Source of the DNA: Ruminiclostridium cellobioparum DSM 1351 = ATCC 15832
Lineage (GTDB): Bacteria > Bacillota > Clostridia > Acetivibrionales > DSM-1351
Assembly (NCBI RefSeq): GCF_000621505.1
Contig: NZ_JHYD01000031.1
Location: forward strand, 42,644 to 106,643
DNA: 64,000 nucleotides
Direction: 5' to 3'
Under the pieces are notes generated by a model that saw nothing but the letters and a program-made list of their open reading frames with translations, made no database searches and was not told the origin of the DNA. A program made the position numbers and the translations under genes. Numbering within the stretch: position 1 is the first letter of the stretch; each line of letters begins with the position of its first letter. Positions 57,772 through 64,000 of the stretch are shown here, piece after piece.

Positions 57772-57844
57772 GGGGTTTTCTATATAAATTTATATCACGT
57801 AAGCAATTAAGGTTGTATTAGTAACCTTCTATAGTTTATAGCTG

Positions 57845-59053
57845 TTACTTAACTATTTCAATTTGTCCGTTCATGGTTTCGCCGGTAATATTAACCCTGT
57901 TGACTCCGGTTTCATAATCTCTGCTCTCAGCTTCAACGAAGCTTCCTGTAACACCCTTGCGGTTTACATTATGATATACTATTTCAGGAATAAGCAGGTT
58001 GATGGAACCGTTGCTGGCATGGGCCTTTACCTTGTAAACCCTGTTGTCCATATCGTTCATATTTACCTTGATACCGCCGTTGGAGGTCTTGAGGTACATG
58101 CTCATATCTTCACTGTCATCAACATTTTGGGCATTTTCGATATTGATTCTGCCGTTTATGGTTACGGCGCTTACATCTCTGACTTTTATGTGTTTTATAT
58201 CTATAACGGCGTTGCTTGTATTGATATCGATTTTATTCCCAATGATATAATTCATCTGGACTCTGCCGTTCTTTGTAGTAACCGATACATTGTCACTGTT
58301 TACACCCATCAGCTCAATATGAGCATTTTTTGTAGTGGCTGTCACTTCCTGGGAAAGCGAATCTTCGATATAAATCTTACCGTTGGAATTTTCAATCCTT
58401 ATGGCATTGAATTTAACATCGGGAACAAATACCTCATGAGAAACACTTGCATTTAAAGCCGTACTGTTAACTTTTATTGAAATGTTTGAGGGATCCTCTA
58501 CAAAGCTTACAATACCTTCGCCTGTGGGTGACGTGCTCTTTATCCTTGATATGATCATTACTTTGGGATCAAGGTGCTTTTTTATTGTTATGCTCCCGTT
58601 TATTCCCGAGATTTCAAGATTTGCTCCTTCAGCAGGAATAACTTCATAATTCTTTTGAACTGTCTGCAGGCTTCCGAATACATTGAAGGAATTTGTATCC
58701 ACAAAGCTTCCTACATAATCTATAACCTTGTCAACTATTCCGGCTGTGGTGCTGGCCACGTTCTTACCAAACTTTTCAGCCTTGTTTGCGAAATCATCGA
58801 TCATGTTGTCGAAATCTGCCTGATTATAATTGGTTTTGAACTCTTTCTTCCATTCATTTACTCTTTCTCTCACCTTTGCAGCTTCATCTGCAAAACCGTT
58901 TGCTTTATTATTTCTTCTATAATTGAAATTTTCGGCATTTTCCCTTTTGGGTTCATCTTCAAGTGCTGCCAAAAGCTTTGCAGCTTCTTCGGTGGATATT
59001 TTCTTCTCTTCCACCATTTTTAATATCAGTAATCTTTCTTCGCTAATAGACAT
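57845..59053 (-). CDS. DUF4097-type beta-helix protein with N-terminal SHOCT/YvlB-like motif
   Basis: A 402-residue protein without signal peptide. Residues 1-32 form a helical motif (MSISEERLLILKMVEEKKIS, then TEEAAKLLAAL). A charged coiled-coil-like region (about 35-110) follows. From about 130 to the end are short beta-rungs rich in Asn/Ser/Ile (ISGINGSITIKKH, VTTKNGRVQMNYIIG, INTSNAVIDIKHI, AVTINGRINIENAQ), the DUF4097 pattern of a parallel beta-helix. The family is widespread in Firmicutes, often with regulators, and has been linked to envelope stress, but its function is not known. It lies 32 bp after a DUF2089 regulator and probably shares its promoter. Confidence 0.85.
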   Translation of the reverse strand: MSISEERLLILKMVEEKKISTEEAAKLLAALEDEPKRENAENFNYRRNNKANGFADEAAKVRERVNEWKKEFKTNYNQADFDNMIDDFANKAEKFGKNVASTTAGIVDKVIDYVGSFVDTNSFNVFGSLQTVQKNYEVIPAEGANLEISGINGSITIKKHLDPKVMIISRIKSTSPTGEGIVSFVEDPSNISIKVNSTALNASVSHEVFVPDVKFNAIRIENSNGKIYIEDSLSQEVTATTKNAHIELMGVNSDNVSVTTKNGRVQMNYIIGNKIDINTSNAVIDIKHIKVRDVSAVTINGRINIENAQNVDDSEDMSMYLKTSNGGIKVNMNDMDNRVYKVKAHASNGSINLLIPEIVYHNVNRKGVTGSFVEAESRDYETGVNRVNITGETMNGQIEIVK

Positions 59054-59085
59054 TGTTAAATTCCCTCCTATTTCACCCGCATTTA

Positions 59086-59454
59086 TTATTCCTTCATTTG
59101 GCTTAATGCTTCTTCAACACTTAATTCACCGGCATTGAGTTTATCGAGAATTTCCTTTCTTCTTCCGGGAACTTCAGGTACAGGCTCACCCTTGTGGCCA
59201 AGTGCCGACGCTACATCCTCCAGCTTGTTTTTGACTGTAGGATATGAAACACCAAGCTCCTTTTCAACTTCCTTTATGTTACCTCTGCATTTTATAAACA
59301 CATCCAAAAAATTTCTTTGGTCAGTAGTTAGTTTACAAAATTTGCATAGCGAAAAGTGTCCCTCTATAACCGTATCACAACTGTTACAGGTTATCCTTGT
59401 TACCTCTGTTTCACTCCCGCAAACCGGGCACTTGCCGATAGCTTCTCTTGCCAT
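59086..59454 (-). CDS. DUF2089 zinc-ribbon/HTH regulator
   Basis: A 122-residue protein. Residues 1-45 have a four-Cys zinc ribbon (GKCPVCGSETEVTRITCNSC) and another Cys pair (LCKFCKL). Residues about 50-90 form a helix-turn-helix (IKEVEKELGVSYPTVKNKLE). The C-terminus ends ILDKLNAGELSVEEALSQMK, matching the N-terminal motif of the next gene's product. Start at 59454 has AGAGGTGAT upstream. Likely a transcription factor for the pair; direct evidence is lacking. Confidence 0.88.
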   Translation of the reverse strand: MAREAIGKCPVCGSETEVTRITCNSCDTVIEGHFSLCKFCKLTTDQRNFLDVFIKCRGNIKEVEKELGVSYPTVKNKLEDVASALGHKGEPVPEVPGRRKEILDKLNAGELSVEEALSQMKE

Positions 59455-59567
59455 AAAATCACCTCTTAAAAATTTAGAAATATTCATTAATTGTTAATCT
59501 TTAATTCTTTTGTATAAGAAATTAATTTTTTTAATCACTTGTTTAATATTATTAAGTCTATAGATAT

Positions 59568-59596
59568 ATAATATTCCCATTCTCATAAATTGTCAA
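59568..59596 (-). promoter_or_regulatory. Strong sigma-A promoter for DUF2089-DUF4097
   Basis: TTGACA, 17 bases, then TATTAT on the minus strand, about 115 bases before the start. It lies in very AT-rich DNA with several ttaattaatt-like tracts that could be operator sites or simply curved DNA. Confidence 0.8.
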
Positions 59597-60015
59597 CACT
59601 TTTATTTAAATATTTTTAATCAATTAATTAATTTTTATAATCTATTAATTAATTATATTAATTTCTCAATTAAATACAGCTTAACCCTGAATATAATAAT
59701 TAGTGGAAAATTAGTTGAATACGCGGAAAAATAAATTCTACAGCAGAAATATGGGTATATGTCGTAAATGGTAGAAATTAAAAATTTTCATCCTCTCTAG
59801 AATAAAGGGAGTATCAAATGGCATAATCTGAAAGGTAAATGTTATTTTAGTGTTGATAACATCAATATTTAAGTCCCAAAAATCTATTAAGTATACTCTC
59901 ACAGCTTTATACATCAAAAATCCCTCAGGCTAGTCTACCCAAGGGATAAATAATTTCGGGAATGCAGTATTACTTTTTCATTTGGATTTATTACCGGAGA
60001 AACCGTATAATTTCT
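59597..60015. other. AT-rich intergenic stretch with one terminator-like hairpin
   Basis: No credible reading frame. 59597-59700 is dense in ttaatt tracts. At 59916-59946 ATCCCT and AGGGAT pair around 16 bases, followed on the minus strand by TTTTTG, a possible terminator for the small gene at 60016-60264. I see nothing else in the region. Confidence 0.5.
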
Positions 60016-60264
60016 TTAAGGTCCAGGATCTGGACCAACAAAAACAATCTCATCGCCAATCATATAGAAATTAAATATATTATCATTACTATATTGCTTA
60101 TCAGCAAGAATGGCTTCTCTCTTTTTTTCAGTATCTTCATAACCTTGATAAGAGAAAACAGTACCCAACTTGCCTCTGTACTCTTCGTACTTCTCTTCAG
60201 AATTTATTAAAAACCCTTTTCCAGAGTCCGAGCCCGATCCGTCCCATTTTGGATTAACCGCCAT
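60016..60264 (-). CDS. Small hypothetical protein, possible gene remnant (82 aa)
   Basis: An 82-residue acidic frame starting MAVNPKWDGSGSDSGKGF and ending IGDEIVFVGPDPGP. Its composition looks protein-like (aromatic, mixed charge), but there is no good ribosome site and an in-frame stop lies seven codons upstream. It resembles the C-terminal end of a larger lost gene. I do not recognise a family. A hairpin terminator follows about 70 bp past the stop. Confidence 0.35.
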   Translation of the reverse strand: MAVNPKWDGSGSDSGKGFLINSEEKYEEYRGKLGTVFSYQGYEDTEKKREAILADKQYSNDNIFNFYMIGDEIVFVGPDPGP

Positions 60265-60309
60265 TCTGTCTACTGTAAATTTTTAACTAATCATTGTTTA
60301 TATAATCTA

Positions 60310-60471
60310 TCAACCACTACGTCTGGCGTGAACATAGCCGGAAAGATTTGCTTCATCAACATAAAACCGTGATGCTACTATAAAAAATAAAAACATGATT
60401 ACCATAATGATTATAGATATCCATACACTGGGAGAATCTGTTTTGGCTGTGAAAGGACCTGAATTTCCCAC
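60310..60471 (-). pseudogene. Remnant or tiny membrane protein with one helix
   Basis: A 53-codon frame from a GTG at 60471. It has a clear membrane helix (VWISIIIMVIMFLFFIVASR) and a polar end (FYVDEANLSGYVHARRSG). There is no ribosome site. Its end lies 46 bp before the 82-residue frame on the same strand. Either a small membrane protein or the tail of a decayed gene. Confidence 0.3.
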
Positions 60472-60560
60472 CAGGTTGCTTGTACCATGCGATATATGTA
60501 TATTCTTTGTCTAAACTATAATAATGATTTGAATAAGTATATTTTTGGACATCCTCCACT

Positions 60561-60698
60561 AGTTTTTACAAAGTGGAGAAGGACGGGAAGATAAAGTCTT
60601 TTTACGATCAGACCTCAGATTTTTATGATTTTACCAGAAAACCCCATGATAAATTTAAAACCAAACTTTTAAAAGAAATTGATGAAGAGAAAAAGTAA
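60561..60698 (+). pseudogene. C-terminal fragment of an unknown gene
   Basis: On the plus strand a frame reads FYKVEKDGKIKSFYDQTSDF and ends FKTKLLKEIDEEKK before TAA at 60696. The composition is that of a real protein, yet there is no start or ribosome site, and the protein-like sequence begins abruptly near 60561, where minus-strand remnants stop. Best read as a 3' fragment left by a deletion or rearrangement. Confidence 0.35.
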
Positions 60699-60747
60699 TT
60701 GTAATATATAAATTATTTTTGATTATGTTGCGCCAATACCTATTTAT

Positions 60748-61110
60748 TTAATTTAACCCGTTCTGCCAATTAAAATTTTATTTTGCTTTATAAATTCAAT
60801 TAGAATCAACTGGTAACGCGAGGACAACTTCATAAACTAAGGATGCACAGTTAAAAACAATTACGATTAATTGCCGCCGAAGGTAAAGCGGTTTTGCCGG
60901 CAAAGCAGCAGGACGCTGCTTTGAGCTTCAAATCGAGACAGGATGTCGAGTTTGAGCGACGGCAAAACCGCTTTAAATGAGGCGATACAATTTTCGTAAT
61001 TGTTTTTGGTGCATACTTAGTTTATGAAGTTAGTACGGAAGTTACCTGTTGATATAACGATTACACAGTAAGGCAAAATTTAAATCATCCGGCACAACGC
61101 GTTAAATTAA
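60748..61110. repeat. MITE-like palindromic repeat, family A copy 2, with structured insert
   Basis: The ends (ttaatttaacccgttctgcc and the complement of ggcacaacgcgttaaattaa) and the inner arms match copy 1 at 422-658. Copy 2 has about 120 extra bases in its loop region. There, taaagcggttttgccg (60884-60899) pairs perfectly with cggcaaaaccgcttta (60960-60975), enclosing two smaller hairpins: 60902-60922 with loop AGGAC and 60933-60949 with loop around CAGGATG. The element ends two bases from the stop codon of the CotH gene. Confidence 0.8.
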
Positions 61111-61112
61111 AA

Positions 61113-63167
61113 TCAAATGTATTTATTTCTTTTGAACTTCATTGCAAAGCCCAAACCTCCCATCAGAAATACTGCACTTCCCGCTATAATCACAATATTA
61201 TAGCCTCCAGACTGTCCTCCGGCAGCCTGTTGCCCGGCAGGCCCATTAATTCCGAAGCCGCCCTGTCCCGGGCCTCCCATTCCCCAATTGCCTCCTCCCG
61301 GACCATCCGCGCCTTGCTGCATACCGTCAGGAGGCTGTGCTCCCTCCGGCAGCTGGCCATCACCCGGGGGCTGAAATCCGTCAGGGAGCTGCATGCCCTC
61401 GGGCAGCTGTACCATTTCGTCCTGCTCATTTCCCGACTGCTGGTTATCAGGCAGTATTTGGTTGCCCTGCTGTGCGTTCTGCTGCTGGTCGCCGGTTTTG
61501 GAACTGCCCGGCGGCTGAGCGTTTTGGGTGCTGGAATTATTTTTATCCCTATCCTGCCGGTTCATCCCGCCACGGTCACCTCCGCCTCCCTGTGAGCCCA
61601 TGATTGAAAGATTTATGGCGGATGCATCCACAAGCTTGCCGCCTGCACCCGACTGTCCGGCTGTTGTAGAAGGAATAGTACCATTTAGCTGCCCCTCTAT
61701 ACTTTGCGCTCTCAGCGTCCCGAATTCCTTAAGCATTGCAACAGCCTCCGTGTATTGCTCGTGGGTATAGAAAGCAGTTGCATCCTTACTGACATATTCT
61801 GAAATGAGGGCATTTACAGAGTCTACAGTTTTCTCGAAATAACCGCTGTTGAAATATTCATCCACAATCTGTTTCAGGTATTCGTGGTATTTATCCTTGT
61901 ATTCTTCCACTTCCAGCAGTTTTGCCAGCATTGGCCTTTCCGACATTTCAACTCCCGATACCGGAGTATCGATGGCAAGGTTTACCGCCGCCTCGGCCGA
62001 ACCCATTTGAAAACCTCCAAATGCCAGATTATAGTCCCAGGGCAGCATTGTCAGCTTTCCGTCTTTTTCATAAAGGTAATAGTTGTGTTTCATATTGCTG
62101 AAATAGCTGTCCATGTTGACCACAACAGTACTTGCCGCCAGATACCTCAATGTTGCATCAACATCTATATATTTCTCTATATCAGTACCGGAGTTAAGGT
62201 TTTTCAGCGCCTTGACAACTCTGTTATAATCAGCTGCTGAACCATTGAACACTTCATTGTCAAAGATGTTGGAATAGCTGTCAATTTCATCATCGGTATA
62301 GACCAGATCGGTACCACCGCCCGAACCGCCGAACATGCCTCTTCCCATATTTCTCTGTTGTGTATCCTGTTGTTGACCCGGCTGCCGTTCCTGCTGCAAT
62401 GGGTTCTGCTCCTGTGTATTTTGCTGCTGCGGGACATTTTGCATCACGTTTCCGGTATTTTCCCCGTTATTGTTCTGCCGTGCAGCAGGTGCCGGTCTCT
62501 GCCCGGCATTGTTATCCCAGTCACCGCCGCCGCCCATCTCCATACTTTCGGGCTTGTAAATCATTCCGTAATCACTGCCGTAATTACGCTGTGCAAAGGA
62601 TTCCTCAATTGCCTCGACAGCTATATACAACCCCCAGTCCTTACCGTTGACGGTTACATTGGAATATGCAAAAAGAGGGGACTTGACTCCGATGTAGGTC
62701 ATGAGGTCATACGACAGGTAATCCTTCATATAGGTGGCATCCGACTGCACATTGTTTATTACCATTTTATCCAGGCCCATAAAGGTCTGTCCCTCAATAT
62801 AATGGTCAAATTCAAATTTAAAACTGTATCTGTCCGAATCGGAGCTTGCAACGGTTTTAAGACTTGAATTTCCTTTTGGCCTTATTCCCACGGCAGTTAT
62901 GGTTTGACCGTTTATGGTCAGATTGCAGGAAATGTATTCCTCTTTGGTGGCATTGTCAAGCATATTCTGCCAGTCATCCTCATCCACCTGAATATCGATG
63001 GCCGTTATTTTATCCTTATCGAACACCCCTCCTGCATAATCCGGTGCCGATACTGCGGTCTCAGCATTTCCTGCAACTTTGGGAACAGCAGCCAGTATGC
63101 CTGTAAAAATTACAGCAAGTATAACTAAACTTATTATTATAATATTGATTTTCCTGCCGGTTATCAT
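61113..63167 (-). CDS. CotH-family protein kinase-like, membrane-anchored
   Basis: A 684-residue exported protein. An N-terminal signal anchor (INIIIISLVILAVIFTGILA) is followed by the CotH domain (about 50-480): FMGLDKMVINNVQSDATYMK, VNGKDWGLYIAVEAIEESF and the metal-binding MLPWDYNLAFGGF. CotH proteins are atypical kinases that in B. subtilis phosphorylate spore-coat proteins; clostridial relatives are often surface proteins. An inserted Gln/Asn/Pro-rich loop (about 215-275) and a long C-terminal Pro/Gln/Gly-rich tail (about 530-650) are unlike CotH of Bacillus. A second membrane helix lies at the end (IVIIAGSAVFLMGGLGFAM), so both termini are membrane-held. It lies 19 bp after DUF4956, its usual companion. 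Confidence 0.88.
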   Translation of the reverse strand: MITGRKINIIIISLVILAVIFTGILAAVPKVAGNAETAVSAPDYAGGVFDKDKITAIDIQVDEDDWQNMLDNATKEEYISCNLTINGQTITAVGIRPKGNSSLKTVASSDSDRYSFKFEFDHYIEGQTFMGLDKMVINNVQSDATYMKDYLSYDLMTYIGVKSPLFAYSNVTVNGKDWGLYIAVEAIEESFAQRNYGSDYGMIYKPESMEMGGGGDWDNNAGQRPAPAARQNNNGENTGNVMQNVPQQQNTQEQNPLQQERQPGQQQDTQQRNMGRGMFGGSGGGTDLVYTDDEIDSYSNIFDNEVFNGSAADYNRVVKALKNLNSGTDIEKYIDVDATLRYLAASTVVVNMDSYFSNMKHNYYLYEKDGKLTMLPWDYNLAFGGFQMGSAEAAVNLAIDTPVSGVEMSERPMLAKLLEVEEYKDKYHEYLKQIVDEYFNSGYFEKTVDSVNALISEYVSKDATAFYTHEQYTEAVAMLKEFGTLRAQSIEGQLNGTIPSTTAGQSGAGGKLVDASAINLSIMGSQGGGGDRGGMNRQDRDKNNSSTQNAQPPGSSKTGDQQQNAQQGNQILPDNQQSGNEQDEMVQLPEGMQLPDGFQPPGDGQLPEGAQPPDGMQQGADGPGGGNWGMGGPGQGGFGINGPAGQQAAGGQSGGYNIVIIAGSAVFLMGGLGFAMKFKRNKYI

Positions 63168-63186
63168 AGCAACTCAAACCTCCCAC

Positions 63187-63858
63187 CTATGACATATATT
63201 CGCCGTTATAGCTTACCAGAACTGCATTTGACACACCTTCGAGCTGCGATATGCTGTTGACGAATTGAGTTGTCATATCTTTAAGTCTCACTTCCATTGT
63301 CAGTTCGATACCTGTTGCCGACACCGCCTTGGATTTGACCAGATATTTGCTGACATTTTTGTCCACCATACCCGTGACCAGCTCCTCGGATTTGTCGTCG
63401 GCACAGTTGACTACCAGTATATAAGGATTGTCAGAGCTCTTTTTGTTAACGAAAACTATCATTATTATTCCTATGAAAACCGAACCGAAGACCGAAAGCG
63501 GTATTAAACCCGCACCTGTTACAATTCCTGCCGATATGGCCCAGAATAAGAACGCAATGTCCATGGGTTCTTTAATAGCCGATCTGAAACGCACTATGGA
63601 CAGGGCGCCTACCATTCCCAGCGACAGTATTATATTTGAAGTAACAGCCAGAATTATAAGTGTGGTTATAAGAGTCATTGCCATGAGTGAAACCCCAAAG
63701 CTGGCCGAGTACATCACTCCGTTAAAGGTTTTCTTGTAGACATAAAAGATGAAAAGTCCCAGAATAAATGAGAGTCCCAATGCAATAACCATGTCCAATG
63801 GTGAAAAGGAGCTTACCTTTTCAATAAAGCTCGATTTGAAAATATCGTTGAATGTCAT
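63187..63858 (-). CDS. DUF4956 membrane protein
   Basis: A 223-residue protein with four to five membrane helices in its first 140 residues (MVIALGLSFILGLFIFYVY, LITTLIILAVTSNIILSLGM, then IAFLFWAISAGIVTGAGLIP) and the DUF4956 signature GMVGALSIVRFRSAIKEPMD. The C-terminal 80 residues are a soluble alpha/beta domain. In many genomes DUF4956 lies with CotH and a VTC-type polyphosphate polymerase; the latter would be expected just upstream, beyond the window. Start at 63858 has CAGGAGGATATT. Biochemical function unknown. Confidence 0.88.
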   Translation of the reverse strand: MTFNDIFKSSFIEKVSSFSPLDMVIALGLSFILGLFIFYVYKKTFNGVMYSASFGVSLMAMTLITTLIILAVTSNIILSLGMVGALSIVRFRSAIKEPMDIAFLFWAISAGIVTGAGLIPLSVFGSVFIGIIMIVFVNKKSSDNPYILVVNCADDKSEELVTGMVDKNVSKYLVKSKAVSATGIELTMEVRLKDMTTQFVNSISQLEGVSNAVLVSYNGEYMS

Positions 63859-63888
63859 AATATCCTCCTGAAATTTAATTTATTTATA

Positions 63889-64000
63889 TTAACCTCCATG
63901 AGCCGCATTGCGGCCACAAAATGTAATGAAAACTTATATCCTTTATCGCAATGTGGCGAATAAAGGAGGTTAATTGGCCATGTGCGCTTTCAAAGTATTG
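63889..64000. repeat. Palindromic repeat, family C, second locus (cut by window edge)
   Basis: Contains ttaacctccatgagccgca, a gccgca/tgcggc hairpin, cggccacaaaa, ggcgaataaaggagg, ttaattggccatg and gcgcttt, matching 38071-38180 in order. It stands 30 bp upstream of the DUF4956 start. The right end is not in the window. Confidence 0.75.

Noticed and set aside
60356..60559. 67-residue minus-strand frame starting MEDVQKYTYSNHYY
   Set aside because: A different frame on the same strand gives a clear membrane helix over the same bases, and this frame has no recognisable domain. GGAGG occurs near its start but the frame likely crosses a decayed gene.

Overview
The window reads as the chromosome of a spore-forming, flagellated, S-layer-bearing clostridium, most like the plant-polysaccharide-degrading Ruminiclostridium/Acetivibrio group. 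This rests on SpoIID, SpoIIQ and CotH, MotAB and a chemoreceptor, several very large secreted proteins with SLH modules, a YesMN-regulated sugar ABC operon with glycoside hydrolases, strong GGAGG ribosome sites with frequent TTG starts, and moderate-to-low GC. The species cannot be named from sequence alone. Nearly all genes lie on the minus strand; motAB are the exception. I saw no tRNA, rRNA, CRISPR array, intact transposase or prophage.

Layout, read along the minus strand from right to left. (1) 64-61 kb: DUF4956 and CotH, bounded by two different small repeats. (2) 61-59.5 kb: a decayed, gene-poor stretch. (3) 59.5-57.8 kb: a DUF2089 regulator and a DUF4097 protein. (4) 57.6-52.1 kb: housekeeping block prfA, ZIP transporter, sua5, ywlE, rpiB, upp, dCMP deaminase. 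(5) 52-49.7 kb: one reading frame joining a TagO/WecA-type transferase to a UDP-GlcNAc 2-epimerase, with a strong internal start. (6) 49.5-45.5 kb: chemoreceptor, ferritin-like protein and the convergent motAB pair. (7) 45.3-37.6 kb: the complete atpIBEFHAGDC operon, with palindromic elements in two of its spacers. (8) 37.5-15.4 kb: four secreted SLH/FN3-type proteins, one of 3458 residues. (9) 15.3-13.3 kb: ywmB and murA. (10) 13.2-2.8 kb: YesMN two-component system and a sugar operon (binding protein, two permeases, GH1, GH130, YjhG-like dehydratase). (11) 2.6-0.7 kb: spoIID and spoIIQ. (12) A partial ferritin-like gene at the left edge.

The backbone prfA - sua5 - ywlE - rpiB - upp - mnaA - atp - ywmB - murA - spoIID - spoIIQ follows the Bacillus subtilis order. 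Two accessory blocks appear inserted: the 22-kb surface-protein cluster between atpC and ywmB, and the 10.4-kb sugar-uptake cassette between murA and spoIID. The surface proteins probably form an exported layer attached to the cell wall polymer. The TagO-MnaA fusion may help make such a wall polymer. The sugar cassette imports a beta-linked oligosaccharide and breaks it down by hydrolysis and phosphorolysis.

The least-explained material is non-coding. There are three families or types of small palindromic element: one has copies at both ends of the window, one of which carries a structured insert with two CAGGAYG-loop hairpins; one sits in the atpE-atpF spacer; one occupies the atpD-atpC spacer and appears to supply the atpC ribosome site.
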